This document shows positions 52,872 to 62,167 of a stretch of 64,000 bases of DNA, piece by piece. Position numbers and translations under genes: made by a program. Every line of letters begins with the position of its first letter. Position 1 is the first letter of the stretch. Origin of the DNA: Micrococcus sp023147585 (lineage in GTDB: Bacteria; Actinomycetota; Actinomycetes; Actinomycetales; Micrococcaceae); the NCBI RefSeq assembly GCF_044872765.1, contig NZ_CP085253.1, positions 1 to 64,000 on the forward strand, written 5' to 3'. A model generated the notes under the pieces. That model worked only from the letters and a program-made list of their open reading frames with translations, was not told the origin of the DNA and did not search any database.

Positions 52872-53788
52872 GCGTGTGCCCTTCGGACCCAGAGGGTGGA
52901 CAGGGTCGTGCCGAGGATGAGGATGGCGTCCACGACGAGCACGGCGGACCAGAGGAGAGCGGTGTCCCCCGTGAGCCCGATCTCCGCGTCCCACCGGGGC
53001 CATGCCACGAGCCAGACTCCGCCGGCACTCGCGGCGGCGGTCGCCCAGGCGAGTATGGCGGGCCAGACACCGAGCCGGGCCGCTCGCAGCGGGGAGGCAC
53101 CGACGAGGCGGTGTGAGGTGACGGCAGGGAGCAGTCGACTGCGCAGGGTCGTGCGCCAGACGACCTGTGCGCCCAGCAGGGCGAAGCCGGCGATCACGGC
53201 GAGCAGGGGCACATGGACACTGCGTCGCATCGCTGCCTCCCACGGCGGCGGGAGCGGGACGACGTCGACGACGACACCGGCCCGCCGCAGCGATTGGACG
53301 AGCTCGTCGACCTGGGCCGGTGATCCGCCGATCACGCCGGCAAGGGACGAACTGTCGGTGGAGAGGAACGGGACCAGGAGGTCCGCTTCGGTGGCGCGAT
53401 CCGGCGCGGAGGAGAGGTCTCGGACGACGACCCGATCGACGTCCGGCCAGCTCAGCTCGCCCGCAGCGGCACGTGCGGCGAAGGGGGAGGTGCTGGGGAC
53501 GACCGCGGTAGGGGCGACGCCGTCCGGGAGCACGCCCAGAGCAGGTCGGCCGGCGAGGGCCGTCACGTGGGGGCTCGTGGACGTGGCCGCAGAACCGGAG
53601 TCCGGTCCCGTCAGCGACGTCCGGATCATGGGCCAGGCCTCGCCAGCGGGGAATGCCGAGATCTCGTACACCGTGCCGTCCAGGTGCCAGCGTTCCTCCT
53701 TCTCCACCCCGACGTAGGACGCGAGGAGCGCTGCTGTTCCGAGCGCGATCAGGAGAAGGAGGAAGCGCGAGGCGAACAACCGTGTCAC
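52868..53788 (-). CDS. MacB-like permease subunit, first
   Basis: This 306-residue protein repeats the same layout as the next gene: an N-terminal segment (FLLLLIALGTAALLASYVGV), an outer domain of about 170 residues (TVYEISAFPAGEAWPMI and on), then three C-terminal segments (VPLLAVIAGFALLGAQVVW, VWPAILAWATAAASAGGVWL, WSAVLVVDAILILGTTLSTL). It probably forms a heterodimer with the second subunit. It starts 40 bases after the secreted protein gene, so the four genes look like one operon. Confidence 0.7.
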   Translation of the reverse strand: MTRLFASRFLLLLIALGTAALLASYVGVEKEERWHLDGTVYEISAFPAGEAWPMIRTSLTGPDSGSAATSTSPHVTALAGRPALGVLPDGVAPTAVVPSTSPFAARAAAGELSWPDVDRVVVRDLSSAPDRATEADLLVPFLSTDSSSLAGVIGGSPAQVDELVQSLRRAGVVVDVVPLPPPWEAAMRRSVHVPLLAVIAGFALLGAQVVWRTTLRSRLLPAVTSHRLVGASPLRAARLGVWPAILAWATAAASAGGVWLVAWPRWDAEIGLTGDTALLWSAVLVVDAILILGTTLSTLWVRRAHA

Positions 53789-53828
53789 GGGCGGCGTCTG
53801 GGAGGACGCGTCAGGATCGAATGAGCGG

Positions 53829-54257
53829 TCACTTCACCTCAACCTCCACGACGCGGTCGACCGGAATGCCGACGGCCCCCACGGGTGCACGGTTCAGGCT
53901 GTAGGTCATGCGAGTTTTCGGCGCCGTGAATGAAAGAGTGTCTTTGTACGTCATGGAAGCGCTCACGCGCTGCCCGCAGGCGGTTGCGCATGCAGTGGTC
54001 GCAGTCCGAGTGCCTTGGGATCCGCCGGAGTATGTGATGCTGCCCCCGCTGTACCGGTCCCCGTTGCTTTGCTTCACGCAGATGGTGACGCTGATGTTGC
54101 CGTAGTAGTTGACGGAAAGTGAGACGTGGTCGTTCGTGACGATCCAGCCATTCCCAGAAGCGACCGTGGCTGCTGCTGCGCTCGAAGCCAAGGCGGCAGC
54201 AGCAGGCGTTGCTGTGCCCAGGATCCAGACTGTCGCGTCTTTCTTGGTCTTATACAT
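53829..54257 (-). CDS. small secreted Cys-containing protein of a bacteriocin-like cluster
   Basis: This 142-residue protein begins MYKTKKDATVWILGTATPAA and continues Ala/Ser-rich, a signal peptide probably cut near residue 30 after AAA. The mature part is rich in Ser, Thr, Gly and beta-prone stretches and has three Cys (TICVKQ, TACATACG). I recognise no family; it is not the classical lactococcin 972 sequence. Ribosome site GGAGGG lies 8 bases before ATG 54257, which I prefer to a longer frame. Counted lines are about 52-63% G+C, well below neighbours. It may be a bacteriocin-like peptide or an envelope protein handled by the exporter behind it. Confidence 0.65.
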   Translation of the reverse strand: MYKTKKDATVWILGTATPAAAALASSAAAATVASGNGWIVTNDHVSLSVNYYGNISVTICVKQSNGDRYSGGSITYSGGSQGTRTATTACATACGQRVSASMTYKDTLSFTAPKTRMTYSLNRAPVGAVGIPVDRVVEVEVK

Positions 54258-54299
54258 GGCGGATTCCCTCCACAGGGCCCTCGCGGGCGAATGTGACAC

Positions 54300-54377
54300 A
54301 CATTACAGGTGTCGAACCGAACGCTAAGAAGTGTGTGTGTGTGTCAAGAGCTCACTCGCACCCTTCCTGCTGGCCCC
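54300..54377 (-). promoter_or_regulatory. promoter region of the bacteriocin-like operon, with (GT)7 tract
   Basis: On the minus strand TTGACA (54342-54347) is a perfect -35 hexamer. The bases following it are an AC repeat (GT)7 at 54331-54344 on the plus strand, which overlaps TTGACA and runs into the spacer. A weak -10 (TAGCGT) lies 15 bases after it, one or two bases short of the optimum. Changes in repeat number would alter the spacing. Confidence 0.45.
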
Positions 54378-54600
54378 TCAAGGCTGGTCACAGTGTCGCC
54401 CCAGCAGGTCCTTCCAGAGCCACCTCCAGGCGGCCGTCTCCTCGGGGGAAGCAACCTTGGACTGCGTGGCGGTGACTGCGGCCTTCGTGGGTTTCCCGTC
54501 GGCCGGCGGACGCGCCTCCATTCCGCCCAGGGGCAGCCGGTGGCCGCCGCGATCGCGGGCAGGTTCGCCCCGCGCGCGGGGGAGGTGCTCATGGCCAGCA
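54378..54600 (-). pseudogene. possible decayed small gene downstream of thiC
   Basis: Minus-strand frames here look partly coding: MSTSPARGANLPAIAAATGC leading to PWAEW in one frame, then VASPEETAAWRWLWKDLLG to a TGA in the next. A single frameshift near 54520 would join them. I do not recognise the family. The 330 bases between thiC and the secreted-protein gene hold nothing else I can name. Confidence 0.25.
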
Positions 54601-54630
54601 CCCTGGCCCCCGCGCCGCGGCACGGACCGC

Positions 54631-56490
54631 TCAGTCCCTCGCGAGCACCGCGTCCCCCTCGGGCCGGCGCAGGCTCGGCTCGGGCAGGTACACGGACCCG
54701 CCGGCGGCCCGGAACTCCGCGGACTTCGCGGCCATGCCAGCCTCGGCGATTCTCGCCTGCTCGGACGCGCCGCCGAACTCGCTGCGGATGTCCTGGCTGA
54801 TGCGCATGGAGCAGAACTTCGGCCCGCACATCGAGCAGAAGTGGGCGGTCTTGGCGGGCTCGGCCGGCAGCGTCTCGTCGTGGTACTCCTCGGCGAGCTG
54901 CGGATCCAGGCCGAGGCCGAACTGGTCGCGCCAGCGGAACTCGAAGCGCGCCTTGGACAGCGCGTCGTCGCGGTCGCGGGCGCCGGGGTGGCCCTTGGCG
55001 ACGTCGGCGGCGTGCGCGGCGATCTTGTAGGTGATCACACCCGTCTTCACGTCGTCCCGGTTCGGCAGGCCCAGGTGCTCCTTGGGCGTGACGTAGCAGA
55101 GCATCGCGGTGCCGTAGCGGGCGATCTCGGTGGCGCCGATGGCCGAGGTGATGTGGTCGTACGCCGGGGCGATGTCCGTGACGAGGGGGCCGAGCGTGTA
55201 GAACGGGGCCCCCTTGCACAGCTCCTGCTGGCGCTCCACGTTCTCCCGCACCAGGTGCAGCGGGATGTGGCCGGGGCCCTCCACCATGACCTGGACGTCG
55301 TACGCCCACGCCCGCTCCGTCAGCTCGGCCAGCGTGTCGAGCTCGGCGAACTGGGCGGCGTCGTTGGCGTCCGCCACGGAACCCGGCCGCAGGCCGTCGC
55401 CCAGGGAGAACGCGACGTCGTAGCGCGCGAAGATCTCGCAGAGCTCGTCGTAGTTCTCGTAGAGGAAGTTCTCCTTGTGGTGGCCCAGGCACCAGCCGGC
55501 CATGATCGAGCCGCCGCGGGAGACGATGCCGGTGACGCGGTCCGCGGACAGCGGCACGTGGCGCAGCAGCACGCCGGCGTGCACGGTCATGTAGTCCACG
55601 CCCTGCTCGCACTGCTCGATCACGGTGTCGCGGAAGATCTCCCAGGTCAGGGCCTGGTGGTCGCCGCCGACCTTCTCGAGGGCCTGGTAGATCGGCACGG
55701 TGCCGATCGGCACCGGGGAGTTGCGCAGGATCCACTCGCGGGTGGTGTGGATGTCGTCGCCCGTGGACAGGTCCATCACGGTGTCCGCGCCCCAGCGGGT
55801 GGCCCACTGCAGCTTCGAGACCTCCTCGGCGATCGACGACGTCACCGCCGAGTTGCCGATGTTCGCGTTGACCTTCACGGCGAACGCCTTGCCGATGATC
55901 ATCGGCTCCGACTCGGGGTGGTTCACGTTCGCCGGGATGATGGCGCGGCCGGCCGCGACCTCGGAGCGCACCAGCTCCACGTCCACGCCCTCGCGCAGGG
56001 CGGCGTAGCGCATCTCCGGGGTGATCTCCCCGCGGCGGGCGTAGTGCATCTGGGTCACGCGCCGGCCCTCGACCGAGCGCAGGGGTGCGCGCTTGTCTCC
56101 CTGCCACTCCTGGGTGGAGGCGCCGCGGCGCACGGCCGAGCGGCCGTCGTCGAGCAGGTCGCGCTCGCGGCCCGCGTACTCCTCGACGTCGCCGCGCGTG
56201 CGGATCCACTCCGCGCGCAGGGGCGGAAGGCCGCGGGTGGGGTCGGCGCCCGGGCCCATGGTGCGGTACACGGTGAGCGGCTCGTTCGGGGTGCCGTCGG
56301 GGGAGTCGTCCTGGTGCACGCGGGTCACCGGCACGCGGATGCCGTGCTCGGGGTCCTCGAGGAAGCCCAGGCGGTGCGTGGGGTAGTTCTCCTCCGCGAC
56401 GACGGCGGCGCCGGCCTCGGCGGACTCGGACGCGGCGGCCTCGGCGGGGGCAGGGGTGGTGGGCGGAGCGGTGCGCTCGGAAACGGCCAT
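54631..56490 (-). CDS. thiC: phosphomethylpyrimidine synthase ThiC
   Basis: This 619-residue radical enzyme turns aminoimidazole ribotide into hydroxymethylpyrimidine phosphate. Near its C-terminus lies CSMCGPKFCSMRI, the CX2CX4C motif that binds its 4Fe-4S cluster. RRGEITPEMRYAALREG and NVNHPESEPMIIGKAFAVKV are also typical. The start is ATG 56490, with AAGGAGAC upstream. The ATG at 56520 is not the start, since it lies within the 3' part of the TPP riboswitch (GGGTCATGCCGGCG). Confidence 0.95.
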   Translation of the reverse strand: MAVSERTAPPTTPAPAEAAASESAEAGAAVVAEENYPTHRLGFLEDPEHGIRVPVTRVHQDDSPDGTPNEPLTVYRTMGPGADPTRGLPPLRAEWIRTRGDVEEYAGRERDLLDDGRSAVRRGASTQEWQGDKRAPLRSVEGRRVTQMHYARRGEITPEMRYAALREGVDVELVRSEVAAGRAIIPANVNHPESEPMIIGKAFAVKVNANIGNSAVTSSIAEEVSKLQWATRWGADTVMDLSTGDDIHTTREWILRNSPVPIGTVPIYQALEKVGGDHQALTWEIFRDTVIEQCEQGVDYMTVHAGVLLRHVPLSADRVTGIVSRGGSIMAGWCLGHHKENFLYENYDELCEIFARYDVAFSLGDGLRPGSVADANDAAQFAELDTLAELTERAWAYDVQVMVEGPGHIPLHLVRENVERQQELCKGAPFYTLGPLVTDIAPAYDHITSAIGATEIARYGTAMLCYVTPKEHLGLPNRDDVKTGVITYKIAAHAADVAKGHPGARDRDDALSKARFEFRWRDQFGLGLDPQLAEEYHDETLPAEPAKTAHFCSMCGPKFCSMRISQDIRSEFGGASEQARIAEAGMAAKSAEFRAAGGSVYLPEPSLRRPEGDAVLARD

Positions 56491-56507
56491 GGCCGTGTCT
56501 CCTTCTT

Positions 56508-56600
56508 CCTTCGCCGGCATGACCCGGACAGGTTCAGACGGTGGTCGGACGGCGTCAGTCCGATCTCAGCCCCATGCCAGGGGCCCCCGTGGGGATACCA
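56508..56600 (-). promoter_or_regulatory. TPP riboswitch of thiC
   Basis: On the minus strand the thi-box elements occur in order: a G/C-rich P1-P2 start, CTGAGA (56564-56569), and GAACCTGTCCGGGTCATGCC reading through 56538 to the GGCGAAGGA end. The ligand-binding T-loop sequences match the TPP aptamer consensus closely. Confidence 0.93.
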
Positions 56601-56673
56601 CGGACGCTAGACCATCCGGGCCGCGTGTGTCGAACCGCCCGGCGGGGGCGCCGGACGTGGCACCCTGGGCCGC

Positions 56674-57537
<864 letters not shown>

Positions 57538-57564
57538 TCGTTCTGGAATGGCTGCCCTCGAACC

Positions 57565-57657
57565 ATGGGCAGACCCAGGGAGTTCGACGAGGCCGCTCCT
57601 GGAGGTACCCCTCGACGAGACGCAGGAGCACGACCGCGTCATGGTCACGGTCGATGA
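57565..57657 (+). pseudogene. possible TetR N-terminal scrap between thiD and thiE
   Basis: A short frame starts MGRPREFDEAAPGG. The first ten residues are the typical opening of TetR-family regulators (MGRPREFDxxAxL), but the helix-turn-helix does not follow and the frame ends after 30 codons. A second frame (LEVPLDETQEHDRVMVTVDD) also looks coding-like. It may be a deletion relic. The region of 187 bases between the two thi genes holds nothing else. Confidence 0.3.
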
Positions 57658-57724
57658 CCCCGTGGCGAGGGCGGGGGTCGTCCACGCGGCGCTGCCGCGC
57701 CGCTCCCACCCGGGCGCGGCAGCG

Positions 57725-58438
57725 TCAGCCCGTGACCGCCGCACGCAGACTCCGCGCCGCCGCCTCCGGATCGTCGGCGCCGGTCACGGCCCGCACCACC
57801 ACGATCCGCTCGGCGCCCGTGCCCAGCACCGCGGGCACACGGTCCTCGTCGATCCCGCCGATCGCGAAGAACACACGTCCCGCCGCCTCGCCGCCGGGGG
57901 CGGTGATCTCCGCCGCGAACCGCGGCAGAGCGAGCCCCACGGCGGCCCGGCCGGGCTTGGTCGGCGTCTCCCACACCGGCCCGGTGCAGAAGTAGTCCAG
58001 CTCCGGATCGGCCGCGGCCCCGCGCACCTGCTCCTCGGTGCGGCAGGACCGCCCGAGCAGCACCTCGGGGCCGAGCACGCGCCTCGCCTGCGTGCTCGTC
58101 AGGTCGTCCTGGCCCGCGTGGAACACGTCCGCGCCGGCCAGGAGTGCGACGTCGGCCCGGTCGTTCGCGGCGGACAGCGCCCCGTGCTCGCGCGCCAGCT
58201 CCACCACGATCGCCAGGGCCTCGAGCTCGACGCCCACCTCGACCCGCTTGTCCCGCACCTGCAGGGCGTCCACGCCGCCGCGAAAGCACGCGGCCGCGAA
58301 GGCGGCGAACGCGCCGGCGTCAAGGGCGCCGTCGTCGCGGACGTGGCGGGAGAGGTCCGTGCAGACGTACAGGCGGGCGCCCGCGAGGCGGCGGGCGCGC
58401 TCGGCGCGTGTGGCGAGGGCGGCGGGGCGGTGCGGCAT
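57725..58438 (-). CDS. thiE: thiamine-phosphate synthase
   Basis: This 237-residue TIM-barrel enzyme joins HMP-PP and thiazole phosphate. It has GVDALQVRDKRVEVGVELEA near residue 55, the NDRADVALLAGADVFHAGQD phosphate/Mg site, LLGRSCRTEEQ and the C-terminal FFAIGGIDEDRVPAVLGTGA. RDK replaces the usual R-x-K/LREK but keeps the charged residues. It is convergent with thiD. The start is ATG 58438. Confidence 0.9.
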   Translation of the reverse strand: MPHRPAALATRAERARRLAGARLYVCTDLSRHVRDDGALDAGAFAAFAAACFRGGVDALQVRDKRVEVGVELEALAIVVELAREHGALSAANDRADVALLAGADVFHAGQDDLTSTQARRVLGPEVLLGRSCRTEEQVRGAAADPELDYFCTGPVWETPTKPGRAAVGLALPRFAAEITAPGGEAAGRVFFAIGGIDEDRVPAVLGTGAERIVVVRAVTGADDPEAAARSLRAAVTG

Positions 58439-58484
58439 GCGCCCACCCTGCCACGTCCGCCCACCGGGCGTATGCTGGGCGGCA

Positions 58485-58582
58485 TCCATGGGAGCCCGCG
58501 CCACAGCGGGCTGAGAGGGACGCAGTCCGCGCACGCGCGGGGCGCGCCGACCATCAGACTCGATGCGGATCATGCCGCCGTG
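58485..58582 (+). promoter_or_regulatory. TPP riboswitch of the thiOSGF operon
   Basis: The aptamer elements occur in order: GGAGCCCGCG..GCGGG helix, CTGAGAGGG (58511), and GCGGATCATGCCGCCG (58565-58580). The second conserved element ACTCGATGCGGATCATGCC is a variant of ACCTGATCTGGATAATGCC. It ends at the ribosome site GAGGAGGAG of thiO, so ligand binding could hide that site. Confidence 0.9.
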
Positions 58583-58593
58583 AGGAGGAGCCC

Positions 58594-59904
58594 ATGCGCT
58601 GCGTGGTGGTGGGGGCCGGGATCGTCGGCCTCGCGACGGCCGTGCGCCTGCGGGACGCCGGCCACGAGGTGACCGTGATCGCCCCAGACCTGGACGCGCC
58701 CGCCGTCGGCGACGCCGCCACCCACGCCGCGGCCGGCATGCTCGCCCCGCTCGGGGAGACCCAGTACTCGCAGTCCGGGCTCGGCGCGCTCCTCGCCCGG
58801 TCCTGGGCGCTCACCGGCGACCTCGTCGCCCGGATCGAGGCCGGTGGCGCCTCCGCGGGTCACCGCGTGGAGGGTGCGTGGCTCGTGGGCGCCGAGCCCG
58901 CCGACGCGCGGCGCTGGCGCGAGACGCTCGCGGCCGTCGACGCCGCGGGCGCGGATCAGGCCCCCGCCGCGGAGCCCGGCACCGCCCTGCGGCTGCCGCG
59001 TCCCGTCGCCCCAGTGACGGTCGCGGCGCTGCGCCGCGCCGAGCCGGCCCTCTCACCCGCCCTCGCCGGCGCCCTCGACGCCCCCGACGACGATCAGCTC
59101 GACCCCCGCCGGGCCCGTGCCGCGGCCCTGACGCGCCTCGCCGCCGACGACGGCGTGCACCTGGTCCCCGCCCGTGCCGTGACGGTGCACCAGGTGGGCG
59201 AGGAGGTGGAGGTGACCACCGCCGGGTGTGCCGGGACCGCGCAGCCGATCACCGCCGACGTCGCCGTGCTGGCCGCGGGGCTCGGCCACGCCGCGCTCGG
59301 GGGCGACCCCGCCGCCCTGCCCCTGCCGCTGCGCCCCGTGCACGGGGACATCCTGCGCCTGCGGGTGCCGGCGTCCCTGCTGGCCCCGGGAGAGGAGCAC
59401 CTGCTCAGCCGGACCGTGCGCGCTCTGGTGGGCGGACGGCCCGTGTACCTCGTCCCGCGCGCGGGCGGCGGGCTCGTGCTCGGCGCGACGAGCCGCGAGG
59501 ACCGCGAGGCCGGCACCCCCGCCGGCGCCGTGCTCGACCTCCTCGAGGACGCCGCCCGCATCCTGCCCGCCATCCGGGACTGCCTGCTCGAGGAGGTCAC
59601 CACGCGCGCCCGCCCCGGCAGCCCCGACGACGCCCCGTTCCTCGGCCCGCTGCCGGATGCGCCCCGAGTGATCGTCTGCACCGGCCACCACCGGCACGGG
59701 GTGCTGCTCGCGGCGTGGTCGGCGCACGCCGCGCTGGAGCTGGTTCGCCGGGCGGCGGGGGAGCCGGGCAGGCCGGGCGGGGCCGGCCCCGCCTGGACCG
59801 CCGCCGACGAGGGGCTGCTCGACCTCGTCCGCCCCGACCGCTTCGCCGTCTCGGCGCCGTCCGCCGAGTCGTCCCCCGCCCCCACGCAGGAGGTCCCCGC
59901 ATGA
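58594..59904 (+). CDS. thiO: glycine oxidase ThiO
   Basis: This 436-residue FAD enzyme oxidises glycine to the imine used for thiazole synthesis. The dinucleotide fold is seen in VVVGAGIVGLATAVRLRDAG at the N-terminus, THAAAGMLAPLGE follows the first domain, and GHHRHGVLLAAWSA near the end is the family's C-terminal FAD motif. A Pro/Ser-rich tail of about 30 residues follows. It leads a tightly coupled operon with thiS, thiG and thiF. Confidence 0.9.
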   Translation: MRCVVVGAGIVGLATAVRLRDAGHEVTVIAPDLDAPAVGDAATHAAAGMLAPLGETQYSQSGLGALLARSWALTGDLVARIEAGGASAGHRVEGAWLVGAEPADARRWRETLAAVDAAGADQAPAAEPGTALRLPRPVAPVTVAALRRAEPALSPALAGALDAPDDDQLDPRRARAAALTRLAADDGVHLVPARAVTVHQVGEEVEVTTAGCAGTAQPITADVAVLAAGLGHAALGGDPAALPLPLRPVHGDILRLRVPASLLAPGEEHLLSRTVRALVGGRPVYLVPRAGGGLVLGATSREDREAGTPAGAVLDLLEDAARILPAIRDCLLEEVTTRARPGSPDDAPFLGPLPDAPRVIVCTGHHRHGVLLAAWSAHAALELVRRAAGEPGRPGGAGPAWTAADEGLLDLVRPDRFAVSAPSAESSPAPTQEVPA

Positions 59905-60146
59905 ACCCGCACACCCTGACGGTCAACGGCGAGGCGAGAGCGTTCGACGCGCCGCTCTCCCTCCGCGCGGTGGTCGCGCAGCTGACCGGCCGCGAGATCC
60001 GCCCCGACGGCACGGCCGCCGACGGCGGACGGCTCGGCGTCGCGGTCGCGGTGGACGAGGCCGTCGTGCCGCGCTCCCGCTGGGACGCCACCGTGCCCGA
60101 GGCCGGTGCGCGTCTCGAGATCGTGACGGCGGTGCAGGGTGGCTGA
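59901..60146 (+). CDS. thiS: thiamin biosynthesis sulfur carrier ThiS
   Basis: This 81-residue ubiquitin-like protein carries sulfur on its C-terminal Gly-Gly (VQGG), which is adenylated by ThiF. It starts in the thiO stop (ATGA) and ends 8 bases inside thiG. It is about 15 residues longer than the E. coli protein, owing to an insertion near residues 30-45 (REIRPDGTAADGGRL). Confidence 0.9.
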   Translation: MNPHTLTVNGEARAFDAPLSLRAVVAQLTGREIRPDGTAADGGRLGVAVAVDEAVVPRSRWDATVPEAGARLEIVTAVQGG

Positions 60147-60969
60147 GCGCGGGGGAGCACCGGACGTCGTCCCGCCCCTCACCGTCGGCGGTCGCGAGAT
60201 CGGCTCGCGCCTCATCATGGGCACGGGCGGCATCACGGACCTCGCCGCGCTCGAGGCCGCCCTGGTCGCCTCGGGCACCACGCTCACGACCGTCGCCATG
60301 CGCCGCCACGCCGTGGGCGGGGGCTCGGGCGTGATCCCGCTGCTGGACCGTCTCGGCATCGAGGTGCTCCCCAACACGGCGGGCTGCCACACGGCGCGCG
60401 ATGCCGTCCTCACCGCGCAGCTGGCCCGCGAGGCGCTCGAGACGGACATGGTCAAGGTGGAGGTGATCGCCGACGAGCGCACCTTGCTGCCCGACGTCGT
60501 CGAGACCCTCGAGGCCACCGAGCGGCTCGTCGCCGACGGCTTCACCGTGCTGGCCTACACCTCGGACGACCCCGTGGCCGCGCGGCGCCTCGAGCAGGCG
60601 GGCGCGGCCGCCGTCATGCCGCTCGGCTCGCCGATCGGCAGCGGCCTGGGCATCCTCAACCGCCACTCCCTCGAGCTGATCTGCGAGCGCGCGTCCGTGC
60701 CGATCATCCTCGACGCCGGCGTGGGCACCGCCTCGGACGCGGTCCTCGCGGTGGAGGCCGGGTGCGACGCCGTCCTGGCCGCGTCCGCCATCACGCGCGC
60801 CGCGCATCCGGCGCGCATGGCCCGGGCGCTCGCGCTCGCGGTCGAGTCCGGCTGGGAGGCCGCCCACGCCGGGCGCATCCCGCCGCGTCCGCTCGCCACG
60901 GCGTCCTCGCCGATGGCCGGGCGGATCGCCCCCGTGGGCGAGGGCGACGACCGGACGGGGTGGTGGTGA
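60139..60969 (+). CDS. thiG: thiazole synthase ThiG
   Basis: This 276-residue TIM-barrel enzyme builds the thiazole phosphate from DXP, dehydroglycine and ThiS thiocarboxylate. The Schiff-base Lys is in MVKVEVIAD near residue 105. GTGGITDLAALEAAL and VPIILDAGVGTASDA are conserved. It starts at GTG, overlapping thiS by 8 bases. Confidence 0.93.
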   Translation: MAERGGAPDVVPPLTVGGREIGSRLIMGTGGITDLAALEAALVASGTTLTTVAMRRHAVGGGSGVIPLLDRLGIEVLPNTAGCHTARDAVLTAQLAREALETDMVKVEVIADERTLLPDVVETLEATERLVADGFTVLAYTSDDPVAARRLEQAGAAAVMPLGSPIGSGLGILNRHSLELICERASVPIILDAGVGTASDAVLAVEAGCDAVLAASAITRAAHPARMARALALAVESGWEAAHAGRIPPRPLATASSPMAGRIAPVGEGDDRTGWW

Positions 60970-60970
60970 G

Positions 60971-62146
60971 GTGAGCGCCGCGGACCCCCGCGGGTGCCGC
61001 GCGCCGCACGGCCTCGACGAGCTCGCCGACACGCAGCTCGAGCGCTTCTCCCGGCAGATCGCCCTCGAGGGCTTCGGCCCCGAGGCCCAGCTCGCGCTGC
61101 TGCGCTCCCGCGTGCTGGTGGTGGGAGCCGGCGGCCTCGGTGCGCCCGTGCTCACCTACCTGGCCGCGGCCGGGGTGGGGGAGGTCCACGTGATCGACGA
61201 CGACGTCGTCGAGCGCTCGAACCTGCACCGTCAGGTCATCCACGGCGAGGACGTCCTCGGGCGGCCGAAGACCGCCTCGGCCGCCGCCCGCATGCGCGCG
61301 CTGCACCCCGAGCTGCGCGTCGTGGAGCACCGCGAGCGCCTCACGGCGCAGAACGCGCTGGAGCTGGTCCGCGCGGTGGACCTCGTCGTCGACGGGACGG
61401 ACACCTTCGCCACCCGCTACCTCGTGGCCGACGCGTGCGAGATCCTCGGCGTGCCGGTGGTGTGGGGCGCGATCCTGCGCTTCTCCGGGCAGGTGAGCGT
61501 GTTCCATGCCGGCCACGGCCCCGTCTACCGCGACCTGTTCCCCGAGCCGCCGGAGCCCGGCGATGTCCCCACGTGTGCGCAGGCGGGGGTGCTCGGCGTC
61601 CTGCCGGGGATCATCGGCACGCTCATGGCGGCGGAGGCGATCAAGCACCTGGCCGGCGTGGGGGAGACGCTCCTCGGGCGCCTCCTGACCGTCGACGCGC
61701 TGACCATGCGGTTCACCACGCTGGCCCTCGCCCCGGATCCGGACCGCTCGCCCGTGACCTCGCTGGACGCGCACCGGGCCGCCCGCGGCGACGTCGGCTG
61801 CGCGGCCCCGTCGGCGGGGGAGGCGGTCTCGGCCGCGGCGCTGGCGCGGGCGCTGGCCGAGCCGGGCGGCGACGTGGTGGTGGTGGACGTGCGCGAGGAC
61901 TGGGAGCGCCGGCTCGGCGCCATCGAGGGCTCGGTCCACGTGCCGCTCGGGGCGATCGAACGGGATCCTGCGGCAGGCCTGGCGCGCGCGGGGGACGGCG
62001 AGCCGGCACGCTGGGTGCTGCACTGCGCCGCCGGGGTGCGCTCCGCGAAGGCCCGGGACCTCATCCTCGCCGCCCGACCCGAGCTGACCGGCCGGGTGCT
62101 CTCCCTGTCCGGCGGGTACGCGGCGTGGGAGCGGGAGGGGGACTGA
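60971..62146 (+). CDS. thiF: ThiF/MoeB-type adenylyltransferase with rhodanese domain
   Basis: This 391-residue E1-like enzyme adenylates the C-terminus of ThiS. The ATP-binding loop is VVGAGGLGAPVLTYLAAAG near residue 45, followed by ERSNLHRQVIH and DGTDTFATRYL. The C-terminal 100 residues form a rhodanese domain with the active Cys in LHCAAGVRSAKARD, which supplies the sulfur. The zinc-binding CxxC pairs of MoeB are not seen. The same protein may also serve MoaD, as related fusions do. Confidence 0.85.
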   Translation: MSAADPRGCRAPHGLDELADTQLERFSRQIALEGFGPEAQLALLRSRVLVVGAGGLGAPVLTYLAAAGVGEVHVIDDDVVERSNLHRQVIHGEDVLGRPKTASAAARMRALHPELRVVEHRERLTAQNALELVRAVDLVVDGTDTFATRYLVADACEILGVPVVWGAILRFSGQVSVFHAGHGPVYRDLFPEPPEPGDVPTCAQAGVLGVLPGIIGTLMAAEAIKHLAGVGETLLGRLLTVDALTMRFTTLALAPDPDRSPVTSLDAHRAARGDVGCAAPSAGEAVSAAALARALAEPGGDVVVVDVREDWERRLGAIEGSVHVPLGAIERDPAAGLARAGDGEPARWVLHCAAGVRSAKARDLILAARPELTGRVLSLSGGYAAWEREGD

Positions 62147-62167
62147 GCGTCGACGCCGTGGCGAGGC

